Positions 34,892-43,521 of a stretch of 64,000 nucleotides of DNA are shown here, piece after piece. Origin of the DNA: a bacterium (lineage in GTDB: Bacteria; Bacteroidota; Bacteroidia; Flavobacteriales_D; Crocinitomicaceae). Each line of letters begins with the position of its first letter. Position 1 is the stretch's first letter. The notes under the pieces are model-generated. The model saw only the letters and a program-made list of their open reading frames with translations, was not told the DNA's origin and did not search any database. The stretch covers positions 365,062 through 429,061 of the forward strand of contig JANSYQ010000002.1 in NCBI GenBank assembly GCA_024742305.1, given 5' to 3'. Made by a program: the position numbers and the translations under genes.

Positions 34892-37800
34892 TGCCTCCAT
34901 CTATTTCAATTACACGTTCTCCTTCTTCCTCGATGTCCTTTGGAGCATCTTTCAACTGCATGAGTTCATCCCAAAGCGCATTCGCCTCGTCTAGAATTCC
35001 ATCGGTAGTATTCTTGTAGTGAAGTCGAATGGACTTCAGATCCTGTTCAGCTTGGAACAAGTTGTCTTGAGCCATGTACACTCGAGATCGCAACATGATG
35101 CCTTTCGCAATCCAATAATTGTATGCAGGACGCATCTTTAGTAATTTCTCAATGTCTGAAAGTGCTCCTTCCATATCATCGTCTCTAAACTTGATATCGG
35201 CCAATAAGAAGCGCGCTTCTGCACCGCGTTCGTTGGTCAAGTTATCTCTTAGCCAGAAGAGCGACGCTGCTGCATCCATATAGTACTCCTGATTGTAATT
35301 TGACTTTGCACGGATGTAGTGTGCTTCTTCCAATACGTTGCTAGGGTAATTGTCGTCCTGAATTACCTGACCAGCGTACAAGGCTGCGTTTTGCCAGTTT
35401 TCCAAGTTGTAATGACACACCATCAATCGAAGTTTGGCGTTGGATAACTTCTCAGGATCTTTCGATATTTCTTCAAGTCTCTTGTAATACGGAATTGCTT
35501 GGATATAATCGTCCTTGTTGAAGAAGTAACTTGCTACCCTAGCTGATGAGTATTCCGTGTAGATATTGTTAGGACCTGCCAGTAACTCTTGGTACACAGC
35601 TATTCCTTTTTCCTCTTCACCAATTCCGTAGTGCGCCTCAGCGAGATAGAATCGAATTTCATCTTTGTATTTCCCGTTCGGGTACTTGTTAAGATACTCC
35701 TTCAATTTTGGAATGGCCTTCGTGTATCTCGACTGAACAGAAAGTGTCGAATCGAAATATGCCTGAACTGCCGGGATGTAGTACAAGTTTTGTTTCTCAT
35801 CGTCGGTGATATCGAAACATGGGTACTGCGCCAAACCGTCAATTTTGTCCAACTGATTCGTTTGCGTATACATGTCTTTCAAGGCGTTTGCCACCGTTTT
35901 ACAAATTGTTTGGTCCGACCCGTACTCGTTCATCACAGCCAAGTATTCTTTCTCTGCCAGACTTGGGTTTCCTTGCTTAAAGTGGATGTCAGCAATATTG
36001 ATTTTTGCCCCCGGCACTTCAATCGAAGTAGGGTAATCAAAGACAATTTTGTTGAAGTACTTCAGCGCTTTGTCGTACTCTTCATCCGACTTATAGGTTT
36101 GCGCCACTTGCAAAACCGCTAATTGTATATAGCGCGACTCAGGAAAGTTGTTGATGATGGCCAATAGGTTGCTCACTTTTTCCTTCGACTTCCCTTGCAT
36201 GTAGCCATAAGTGAGGGCCATGTAGTACAGCGCTTGATCTTCGTACTGAGCATGTAATGCAATGACATTTTTATAGTATTTCACTGCATTTTCGTTGTCT
36301 GCTAGTACAAAATGTCCATCGGCGATTCGCATGTTAGCGTCTGCTTTTTTCTGATCGCCCCCTGGGTTGGACTGCAAAAACAAACCAAACTGTGTTATGG
36401 CACTATTGATGGCTGAATTACGTTTCTTTTCTAGAGACTTGTAAGCCGAAGTACCGCGATCCAAATCTTCCATTTTGTCATACTCTCGCTCACCTATTTT
36501 CCAGTAGCTATAGCCCATGTTATACTTCGCTTCTGATTTCAGCCCGGATGGTACACCCAACATTGTTCCTACTTTGCTGTAATTCTCAATGGCTTTTTCG
36601 TAGTTCCCGGCACGGAAATAAGCATCGGCAATCCAGTATTTCGCTTGTGCAGAAATAGCAGGGTCCACTGGGTACTTGTCTACGTTCTCGAAGGATTTGA
36701 TCGCATCTCCGTAGGCGTTTCGCTGTAAAAAACTTACGCCTTGGTTGAAGCAAATCAACTGGTAGGCTTGTCGCAATTTGATGTCCTTGTTCGGAAGTTT
36801 GTCCAACGATGCCAGTGCCTTCGCATAGTTATTCGTGCTCAAATACACATTTACGAGGTATTGGTAAATATCATCCTTGCGAAGTGAGTTCGGGTAACGA
36901 TTCAAGTACAACTCAAAAGCTTCCACTGCTTCGTCATACGGGTTGATGTCTAGTTGGTAGGAAAGAATTGCATAATTGAACAAAGCGTCTTCTTGCACTA
37001 TTGGATCTGCTTCAATAAAAGCGGCACCTTCAAAGGCAGATCGCGCAGAAACCTTGTTGTCTAACTTCAACATAGACTGCCCAATATGGTAATACGCCAC
37101 TTGTCCCAAGCTGTCCTCCACACCTTTCACTCGGTCGAACATTGTTACGGCATTGTCGTAGTTCCCGCTTTTGAAGTACGCATATCCGAGGCGGTAATCT
37201 TCCTCTCTTGTAGTTTGCGTGGCAGCATTGTACTTTTCCAAATACGGCACTGCTTCGTCGAATCGCTCGGTACGGTAATAAGCGTCACCAATCAACTGAT
37301 TGATTTCCTTGTCGTCCATAATTCCATCGGAGCCGGATATTTTCTTCGCGTATTGCGTCACCAAAGCATACTTCCCTTGGAGATAGTAAATCTGTGCAAT
37401 GTAGTACGGCACTAATTTTCCGAAGCTTTCATCATTTTCCAACTTTAAAAAACCTTCGAGAGCCAGTTGGTAATTTTTATTTTGGTAGGCAATGTGCGAA
37501 TAATAGTACAATGCCGGAGCTGCGTATTTCGAATCACCATCTTTGATTTCCACGAAGGCATTTCTTGCCTCTTCTATGTTATCTTCCTTGAAGTTCGCGT
37601 ATCCAAGCTTAAAATAAAACTCATCACGATTTTCTTCCGGAACATCTTGAACGCTCAACTTATTAAACCAAGCTAAGGCGTCATCCCACTTTTTTCGGTA
37701 ATAATAATGCTTGCCAAGGCGGAAATAAATATCGGTGCGATAAATGATTTCGGGATAATTTTTTAGAAAGGTTAGCAACAAACTTTCTGCGTCATTATTG

Positions 37801-38039
37801 TAGAGATTCAGCGCAGAAATCGCTTCATAATACGACGCTTTGATGTACATCGGGTCGTTGATTTCTTGGAAACCGTTCATAAAAATTCGGAATTCCTTGC
37901 GCGCAGCTCCGTACTGCTCTTTCTCGAAGAGTTCTTCTGCACGATAAAAGTTGGCGTATTCGCTGTTGTATTTCTCCGACGTCTGAGCAAAAGCTTGACA
38001 GGTAAGAAACAGGAGAGCGGTAAAAAGCAATTTGTTCAT
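34881..38039 (-). CDS. Large tetratricopeptide-repeat protein, 1052 aa
   Basis: A signal peptide (MNKLLFTALLFLTCQAFA) is followed by more than twenty TPR units along nearly the entire length (typical AYFKSGNYDNAVTMFDRVK and AEAHYGIGEEEKGIAVYQEL). The acidic tail ends in EEEGERVIEIDGGNGN. Such large periplasmic TPR proteins coupled with a barrel protein are conserved in Bacteroidota and likely scaffold an envelope complex; the function is unproven. A near-consensus -7 element (TACCTTTA, 38071-38064) lies upstream. The gene is divergent from ftsE. Confidence 0.87.
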   Translation of the reverse strand: MNKLLFTALLFLTCQAFAQTSEKYNSEYANFYRAEELFEKEQYGAARKEFRIFMNGFQEINDPMYIKASYYEAISALNLYNNDAESLLLTFLKNYPEIIYRTDIYFRLGKHYYYRKKWDDALAWFNKLSVQDVPEENRDEFYFKLGYANFKEDNIEEARNAFVEIKDGDSKYAAPALYYYSHIAYQNKNYQLALEGFLKLENDESFGKLVPYYIAQIYYLQGKYALVTQYAKKISGSDGIMDDKEINQLIGDAYYRTERFDEAVPYLEKYNAATQTTREEDYRLGYAYFKSGNYDNAVTMFDRVKGVEDSLGQVAYYHIGQSMLKLDNKVSARSAFEGAAFIEADPIVQEDALFNYAILSYQLDINPYDEAVEAFELYLNRYPNSLRKDDIYQYLVNVYLSTNNYAKALASLDKLPNKDIKLRQAYQLICFNQGVSFLQRNAYGDAIKSFENVDKYPVDPAISAQAKYWIADAYFRAGNYEKAIENYSKVGTMLGVPSGLKSEAKYNMGYSYWKIGEREYDKMEDLDRGTSAYKSLEKKRNSAINSAITQFGLFLQSNPGGDQKKADANMRIADGHFVLADNENAVKYYKNVIALHAQYEDQALYYMALTYGYMQGKSKEKVSNLLAIINNFPESRYIQLAVLQVAQTYKSDEEYDKALKYFNKIVFDYPTSIEVPGAKINIADIHFKQGNPSLAEKEYLAVMNEYGSDQTICKTVANALKDMYTQTNQLDKIDGLAQYPCFDITDDEKQNLYYIPAVQAYFDSTLSVQSRYTKAIPKLKEYLNKYPNGKYKDEIRFYLAEAHYGIGEEEKGIAVYQELLAGPNNIYTEYSSARVASYFFNKDDYIQAIPYYKRLEEISKDPEKLSNAKLRLMVCHYNLENWQNAALYAGQVIQDDNYPSNVLEEAHYIRAKSNYNQEYYMDAAASLFWLRDNLTNERGAEARFLLADIKFRDDDMEGALSDIEKLLKMRPAYNYWIAKGIMLRSRVYMAQDNLFQAEQDLKSIRLHYKNTTDGILDEANALWDELMQLKDAPKDIEEEGERVIEIDGGNGN

Positions 38040-38199
38040 AGGCTTGCTGCTTTTTTAAACAAGTAAAGGTAACCTTACTCGATTCGGTGTTTGGAGAGAC
38101 TGTTTAAAAGTTTTAAACGAAAATCTGTTAAGATTATTTCTGTGTTTTAGGGCAAACTACGTGCCGAAATTCTGACTTTTACATACAAATCCATTTCCC

Positions 38200-38913
38200 T
38201 TGAGCAATGTCATTGAAATAAGAAACGGTGTAATCCAACAGAATAAGGTCACGGTTCTGTCGGAGCTGAACATCGAAATCAAAGACAATCAATTTGTCTA
38301 TTTGATTGGTAAGACTGGAAGCGGGAAGAGCAGTCTGTTAAAAACTTTGTATGGCGAATTGCGTCTTTCTGATGGAACGGGAAATGTGGCAGAATTCGAC
38401 CTCAATGCTCTCCGTAAAAAGGACATTCCTAACCTTCGTCGATCGCTAGGAATTGTCTTCCAGGATTTTCAGTTATTAACCGACCGATCCGTATATGAAA
38501 ACCTTCGATTTGTGATGGGTGCATCGGGCTGGAAGGACAAAAAAGCGATGGAAAAGCGCGCCAAAGAGGTGCTGCAACTGGTAGGAGTAGAAGAAAAAAT
38601 GCACTCGATGCCTTTCGCACTTTCCGGAGGAGAGCAGCAACGTGTTGCTATCGCTCGCGCGTTGATCAACGATCCGAAGCTGATTTTGGCGGACGAGCCT
38701 ACCGGAAACTTAGATCCTGAAACCTCCGAAGAAATCATGCGTCTGCTTTTGGCTATTCTGAAGGAAAAAAATACGGCTATTCTGATGGCTACCCACGACA
38801 TGAGTATGGTAGAAAAATATCCCGGTCGCATTCTTCGTGTAGGCGACGGAACCGTAAAAGAAGTGAATACCATGCAGCAGTTTGATCCGTTTACACCTTT
38901 TAGTGCAGAGTAG
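38200..38913 (+). CDS. ftsE: Cell-division ABC transporter ATPase FtsE
   Basis: A 237-aa ABC ATPase. It has Walker A ([10 protein letters not shown]), the Q-loop FQDFQLL, the signature LSGGEQQR, Walker B ([12 protein letters not shown]) and the H-loop His in ATHD. FtsE pairs with FtsX to control peptidoglycan hydrolases at the septum; ftsX is not adjacent. The start is TTG at 38200: the only nearby ATG (38207) is out of frame. Length and motifs are those of FtsE/LolD-type ATPases, and FtsE is the best fit. Confidence 0.85.
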   Translation: MSNVIEIRNGVIQQNKVTVLSELNIEIKDNQFVYLIGKTGSGKSSLLKTLYGELRLSDGTGNVAEFDLNALRKKDIPNLRRSLGIVFQDFQLLTDRSVYENLRFVMGASGWKDKKAMEKRAKEVLQLVGVEEKMHSMPFALSGGEQQRVAIARALINDPKLILADEPTGNLDPETSEEIMRLLLAILKEKNTAILMATHDMSMVEKYPGRILRVGDGTVKEVNTMQQFDPFTPFSAE

Positions 38914-38940
38914 AAAATAGGACGCTAGACACTAGACTGT
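38912..38940 (-). repeat. Short AGTCTAGTGTCT repeat (copy 2, inverted)
   Basis: AGACACTAGACT (38927-38938) is the reverse complement of the 12-mer repeated at 33117-33150, followed on that strand by CTATTTTC. Together the copies bracket the barrel-TPR-ftsE block in inverted orientation. It starts within the ftsE stop. Confidence 0.5.
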
Positions 38941-39014
38941 CATACGCTGGACTGGTAGAAACTACAGACTTAAACGTGCTTCAAATTGTCGTAAAGTGAG
39001 ACTTCAAAACGATC

Positions 39015-39887
39015 CTAATTTCGGACTAGCTTCTTCACAACTGTTTCTTTGTTGGGAGTTGTAATACTTAAGAAGTATACCCCTTTGGCGTGATCCGAGA
39101 TGTCTATTTTATTTTGATGAAAACTAAAGTCAATTACTGATCCAAGATTGTTATAGAGAGTAATATCCTCTTTTGATAGCGGTGGGTTGGCTTCTGTAAA
39201 CTTCACTTCAAATATTCCATCCAGCGACGGGTTTGGATAAATGTCAACCAACACTTCTTCGTTGTTTTGTTCAAGTACCGATGTTACATCGATAGCCTCG
39301 TAACAAATATCATCAACGTAAACGGTTTCGTCATAACCCATCACCATAATACGCCCCGATTCAGTCAAAGATTGGTCGAAAACACTTTGTTGAAGAAGAT
39401 CATTAATATAGACGTTTATAAAACCATCGGCCGTTCTGTCAACGGTTAACTTAAACCAACTATTTGTGCTAAAAATCGGCGAGGTCTGCGCTAAAATAGA
39501 CATTTGGCCCTGGTCTATTTTTCTTAGAGTCAAATTGGGATTGTCTGTGCTTAGAGGTTGCATTGCTACATAGTACTGATTGTCAGAATCCAAATATTGA
39601 AAATGAAAATATGCGTCTGAAGTAGGTCCAGTCACGTAAAACCAACAAGTATAGGTGCCATAGCCAAACATTACATTGTTATTGAGGACTTGAGTGTAAT
39701 CTGAACTACTATTCATTTGTAAACTTGCCGAACCAGCATAAGGTTGAACCCCTGTAATTTGGCTTGTTCCTTGGTTTACCTGCCAATCACTCAAAGTACC
39801 CTCAAAATCCTCATAATAGTCACATTGAGCAAATGCGATATTTCCAAGAAAAAGAATATAAAATGGTAAGAATATAATTTTTGTCAT
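39015..39887 (-). CDS. Secreted LamG-like domain protein with T9SS type A domain
   Basis: A 290-aa protein with signal peptide (MTKIIFLPFYILFLGNIAFA), a jelly-roll domain of about 180 residues (YYEDFEGTLSDWQVNQGTSQ, GTYTCWFYVTGPTSDAYFHF, WFKLTVDRTADGFINVYIND) resembling laminin-G/concanavalin lectin modules, and a type A sorting domain (VDIYPNPSLDGIFEVKF, then AKGVYFLSITTPNKETVVKK). Probably an extracellular carbohydrate binder. It is transcribed alone toward ftsE. Confidence 0.77.
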   Translation of the reverse strand: MTKIIFLPFYILFLGNIAFAQCDYYEDFEGTLSDWQVNQGTSQITGVQPYAGSASLQMNSSSDYTQVLNNNVMFGYGTYTCWFYVTGPTSDAYFHFQYLDSDNQYYVAMQPLSTDNPNLTLRKIDQGQMSILAQTSPIFSTNSWFKLTVDRTADGFINVYINDLLQQSVFDQSLTESGRIMVMGYDETVYVDDICYEAIDVTSVLEQNNEEVLVDIYPNPSLDGIFEVKFTEANPPLSKEDITLYNNLGSVIDFSFHQNKIDISDHAKGVYFLSITTPNKETVVKKLVRN

Positions 39888-40046
39888 TGTAACTTAGAAT
39901 AATAGTATTCCGAAAAGATAGCAAAAATTTTGGCAATTGTTTGTAGTTAATAAGTACACCTTATCACATTTGAAAGCTCAGCCTAACGAGTTCTATTTCA
40001 TTAGAACTCCGCAATATCAATCATTTTCCGACATTATATGTTTTTG

Positions 40047-40054
40047 TAACTTTC
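40047..40054 (+). promoter_or_regulatory. Promoter -7-like element for the TIGR03032 gene
   Basis: TAACTTTC matches five of six fixed positions of TAnnTTTG and lies 14 bases before ATG 40069. It falls inside the longer open frame starting at 39937, favouring the shorter protein. Confidence 0.45.
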
Positions 40055-40068
40055 CGCAAAATTATCGT

Positions 40069-41142
40069 ATGCAACCAGATCCTTCCCTAGCCCCATTTGC
40101 GTGTCAATACACTACTCAAGTTCCTGAGCTGCTGTCTAGACTTGGCTGCACATTAGCCATTACAACGTATCAAGCAGGTAAACTGGTATTTATTTCAGCC
40201 AAAGATGAACATGCTCTTGTTCAATTGCCTAGAACGTTTGATAAACCCATGGGAATTGCCGAGGATGCGGAGAAAGACAAGTTGGCACTTGCCTGTAAGG
40301 ATAGCGTTCAAGTATTCGCGAACTCTAGGGATTTGGCCGCCTTTTATCCGCCGGCTCCACAGAAATACGATGCTTTGTACATGCCCCGTCTTACCTATCA
40401 CACAGGTCAAGTGGATATTCATGATTTGAACTTTGGAAAAGACGGAAAACTCTACGCGGTTAATACGCTGTTCTCCTGCATTATCTCTTTGGATGATGAC
40501 TACAACTTCACTCCGCATTGGCAACCGTGGTTCGTGGATAAAATAGTTTCTGAAGACCGTTGTCACCTGAACGGAATGGCAATGCAAAATGGTCTGCCAA
40601 AATACGCCACTGCATTCAATACCGGCAACAGCCCTCAAAGCTGGCGTGAGAATATTACCAAAACGGGAGTGATTATGGACGTCACCAGCAATGAAGTGGT
40701 TGTCGATGGTCTCGCTATGCCGCATTCACCGAGGATTTACAACGGTGCATTGTATTGTCTGCTTTCTGCAACGGGTGAACTTATTAAAGTAGATACAGCA
40801 AATGGTTCTTATGAAACTGTCGTTAAGTTGGACGGATTCGTGCGTGGAATGGATCTGTATCAGGACTATCTTTTCATTGGACTTTCAAAGCTTCGTAAAA
40901 ATTCATCAACATTTGCGAAATTAGATTTTGCGGAGGCTGCGAACGAGGCTGGAATAATGATTGTGCATCTTCCAACGGGAAGTGTTGCAGGAAAGATCAG
41001 TTATCAAACCTCTTTGGATGAAATATACGACGTCCATGTACTTGCCAATAAGCGCAGACCCAACATTTTAAACACCTTAAAACCCGAACATAAAATGGGA
41101 ATTTCTATTCCTGACTCAACCTTTTGGGCAAAACAATCGTAA
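40069..41142 (+). CDS. TIGR03032 family protein
   Basis: A 357-aa protein beginning MQPDPSLAPFACQYTTQVPE, then LLSRLGCTLAITTYQAGKLV and HDLNFGKDGKLYAVNTLFSC, with W-rich loops (HWQPWFVDK) and DEIYDVHVL near the end. These are hallmarks of TIGR03032, a beta-propeller-like family of unknown function often near glycan or surface-protein genes. No signal peptide is seen with this start. The first FG-GAP gene starts 22 bases downstream, so they are likely linked. Confidence 0.83.
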   Translation: MQPDPSLAPFACQYTTQVPELLSRLGCTLAITTYQAGKLVFISAKDEHALVQLPRTFDKPMGIAEDAEKDKLALACKDSVQVFANSRDLAAFYPPAPQKYDALYMPRLTYHTGQVDIHDLNFGKDGKLYAVNTLFSCIISLDDDYNFTPHWQPWFVDKIVSEDRCHLNGMAMQNGLPKYATAFNTGNSPQSWRENITKTGVIMDVTSNEVVVDGLAMPHSPRIYNGALYCLLSATGELIKVDTANGSYETVVKLDGFVRGMDLYQDYLFIGLSKLRKNSSTFAKLDFAEAANEAGIMIVHLPTGSVAGKISYQTSLDEIYDVHVLANKRRPNILNTLKPEHKMGISIPDSTFWAKQS

Positions 41143-41164
41143 ATTAGCTGCAAACCCTAACATA

Positions 41165-42481
41165 ATGAAACACAATTACCACTCAAGAAAGGTCCGTCAA
41201 TTGGACCGCCTGATCAAAGAAATGAAGCAGGCAATGAAGGCGCGCCAACCCAAGGCGTTGGTGGACCGCTTTCGTCAGAAAATCGCATGGTTGATCAAAG
41301 AACTGCGCGGAATTTTATCTACTCGACAACTGGCGCACAAACTGGGTGCCTTGGCCATCGTATTTGGATTCGCCAATACATCCAACGCTCAGCAATTTGC
41401 TGCTCCGGTAGAAAACCCATTTGGTTTTCAAATTGATTCAACATCTTACATTGGTGGCTTTGGCGTTGCCGACTTGGACGGAGATGGAGACTTCGATTTG
41501 CTTATGGGTGGTTCTTACGGAGAAATCAAATACTACGAAAACACGGGAACTGCCGATAGTCCTGCTTTCGGCGCCTCACAAACAAACCCATTTGGGCTTA
41601 CAAGTACGTATTACTACGCATTCATTACCACAGCCGATTTAGACGATGACGGTGATATCGACATTCTTGTTGGCGAGTACTACGGCGATTTGGTCTACTT
41701 CGAAAACACAGGTACGTCAACAGCCCCAGCTTTTGCTGCAGCTCAGGCAAACCCATTTGGTTTGAATACAGGCTCTTCGTTGCTGGACATGCCAAGCTTT
41801 GTTGATTTGGATGACGATGGAGACTTCGATATTATTTCATGCTCTATCGTTTACGCAGGAGGTCCTGGTATGGTGTATTACGAAAATACCGGAACAGCGT
41901 CTAGCCCAGCATTCGCGGCCCAGGTTACGGATCCTTTCGGAATTACGGCGAACGCGGCGTATTTTCAAAACCCAACGATGGCAGATATTGATGGGGATGG
42001 AGACTTCGACTTGCTTACAGCAGAGAATTACGGAACCTTCGCTTTTTACGAAAATACGGGGACGGTTTCCGCTCCTGCATTTGCCGCTCCTCAAGTAAAT
42101 CCGTTTGGTCTAGTAGATAACGTAACAGACTTCGTTTTTCCCGAGTTCGTTGATATTGACGACGATGGAGACTTTGACGTTCTTGGTTCAGGATACTACG
42201 GAAGTCTTTGGTTCTTCGAAAACACACAGTTCAACGTTGGAATTGATGAATTAGCAAACAATGTGTCCATGGGGCCGAACCCTTTCGTTTCTGAAGTTCA
42301 CTTCACAACGGATGCCCAAGTTGATTTGGTGGAGGTTTTGGACATGACGGGAAAATTGGTGTACTCTGAAGTAAGCCCGAAAGGCAGCTTGAACTTGTCC
42401 TCGCTCAAAGCAGGCGTATACATGATTCAGGTAGTAGATTCGGAAGGAAAAGTTAGCCGTCAAAAGCTCGAAAAACAATAA
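41165..42481 (+). CDS. FG-GAP/VCBS repeat protein with long basic leader and T9SS type A domain (paralogue 1)
   Basis: A 438-aa secreted protein. Residues 1-53 are a basic, amphipathic stretch, then comes a hydrophobic signal core with a cleavage-like SNAQ at about residue 75. Five calcium-binding repeats of the type ADLDGDGDFDLLMGGSYG form the propeller (about 95-355). A type A sorting domain follows (VSMGPNPFVSEVHFT, LKAGVYMIQVV). A -7-like CGTAAATTAGCTGC overlaps the preceding stop codon. The paralogue at 49227 shares the same leader, propeller and tail. A strong terminator follows at 42503. Confidence 0.85.
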   Translation: MKHNYHSRKVRQLDRLIKEMKQAMKARQPKALVDRFRQKIAWLIKELRGILSTRQLAHKLGALAIVFGFANTSNAQQFAAPVENPFGFQIDSTSYIGGFGVADLDGDGDFDLLMGGSYGEIKYYENTGTADSPAFGASQTNPFGLTSTYYYAFITTADLDDDGDIDILVGEYYGDLVYFENTGTSTAPAFAAAQANPFGLNTGSSLLDMPSFVDLDDDGDFDIISCSIVYAGGPGMVYYENTGTASSPAFAAQVTDPFGITANAAYFQNPTMADIDGDGDFDLLTAENYGTFAFYENTGTVSAPAFAAPQVNPFGLVDNVTDFVFPEFVDIDDDGDFDVLGSGYYGSLWFFENTQFNVGIDELANNVSMGPNPFVSEVHFTTDAQVDLVEVLDMTGKLVYSEVSPKGSLNLSSLKAGVYMIQVVDSEGKVSRQKLEKQ

Positions 42482-42502
42482 AAAATCCAACTGATTTGGA
42501 AG

Positions 42503-42532
42503 TCCTCCTTGTTCCGAACAGGGAGGATTTTT
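42503..42532 (+). terminator. Intrinsic terminator after FG-GAP paralogue 1
   Basis: TCCTCCTTGTT (42503-42513) pairs with AACAGGGAGGA (42517-42527), eleven pairs with one G-T, CCG loop, followed by TTTTTCT. It separates the FG-GAP gene from the nonulosonate island. Confidence 0.85.
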
Positions 42533-42569
42533 CTGTTTTAGGGTCTCCTGCCTCCTTTTACAAAAGTGT

Positions 42570-42577
42570 TATCTTTA
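42570..42577 (+). promoter_or_regulatory. Promoter -7-like element at the head of the glycan island
   Basis: TATCTTTA (five of six fixed positions) lies 9 bases before the small ORF at 42587 and 115 bases before the FkbM methyltransferase. No TTG at the expected spacing was seen. It is the best candidate for starting transcription through the island. Confidence 0.4.
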
Positions 42578-42586
42578 ACAACTCGC

Positions 42587-42682
42587 ATGGGAAGAGGTAA
42601 AGTGGTTGTGGCTTTAATTATACTGCACGGCGCTGTCGCGAGATACATGATCAAAGACTTATATTACCAGCTGTCGAAGTAA
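42587..42682 (+). CDS. Small hydrophobic ORF, 31 aa
   Basis: A 32-codon frame encodes MGRGKVVVALIILHGAVARY, then MIKDLYYQLSK. It would span the membrane once, with a basic N-terminus. It sits 10 bases before the FkbM methyltransferase and just after a -7-like element, so it is placed like a leader peptide or small membrane protein. No family is recognised; it may not be translated. Confidence 0.35.
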   Translation: MGRGKVVVALIILHGAVARYMIKDLYYQLSK

Positions 42683-42692
42683 AACAATTATT

Positions 42693-43505
42693 ATGGGTGT
42701 CGTTCGAAACAAATTAAATAGAAGTTTTTCCAAAGTTGTTGACCCAACTTTTTATGGCTTTTTAAGGCTGGCTTTTCTTTTTGTAATAAAAGGAAAAAAT
42801 AAAGGTGGGAAAACGAGAGTAATGGGAAGAAAAGTTCATTATAACGATGCAAAAGCTTTGATGGGAATGTATCAAGAAATTGTTCATAGTGAGCATTACA
42901 AGTTCAAACCTAAGAGCTCTACACCTGTTATTATTGATTGCGGTGCAAACATTGGAATTTCTGTTCTTTACTTTGATAAAGTATTTTCCAATGCTGAAAT
43001 AATTGCTGTGGAGGCAGACCCCGAGATTACTAGCATTCTTAAAAGAAATTTAACTGAAAATAATTGTAACGCTGAGGTAATTGAAAAGGCCTTATGGTCG
43101 AAATCTGGGGAAACTCTTTCATTTGGTCAAGAAGGTGCAGATTCGAGTTCAATCTATTCTTTAAATAATGTTATTCAAGTTGAAACAATTGGTCTTGATG
43201 AAATTCTCGAAAGGTACGAACACATTGACTTACTAAAAATTGACATCGAAGGTGCAGAACTTGAGGTAATTAAGAGCTGTACAAATAACCTTTCAAAGGT
43301 TGATTACATTTTTGTCGAATTTCATTCTTTTCCCGATAAGAGACAAAATCTAGAGGTGATTCTCTCCACAATTGCTAATCAAGGTTTTCGCTACAAAATA
43401 CTCCCTGCACGCAGAGAGGTTCAGCCTTTTATGCAGGACCAATTCAAACACACTATGGATGTTCAACTAAACATCTTTTTTTATCGGGACATGAATCAAG
43501 CTTAG
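42693..43505 (+). CDS. FkbM family methyltransferase
   Basis: A 270-aa SAM-dependent methyltransferase. The SAM site is VIIDCGANIGISVLYF (about 79-94), then EIIAVEADPE, and the FkbM block LLKIDIEGAELEVIKS (about 186-201). The family O-methylates sugars or other hydroxyls. It leads the island and, with the next gene, is visibly AT-rich compared with neighbours, which suggests transfer. 16 bases separate it from the DUF115-like gene. Confidence 0.88.
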   Translation: MGVVRNKLNRSFSKVVDPTFYGFLRLAFLFVIKGKNKGGKTRVMGRKVHYNDAKALMGMYQEIVHSEHYKFKPKSSTPVIIDCGANIGISVLYFDKVFSNAEIIAVEADPEITSILKRNLTENNCNAEVIEKALWSKSGETLSFGQEGADSSSIYSLNNVIQVETIGLDEILERYEHIDLLKIDIEGAELEVIKSCTNNLSKVDYIFVEFHSFPDKRQNLEVILSTIANQGFRYKILPARREVQPFMQDQFKHTMDVQLNIFFYRDMNQA

Positions 43506-43521
43506 ATTCTAATGAGGCATT

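Noticed and set aside
35589..36122. 177-aa plus-strand frame in the TPR gene
   Set aside because: Antisense to well-formed TPR units; composition biased to Val/Phe/Leu as expected from opposite-strand reading.
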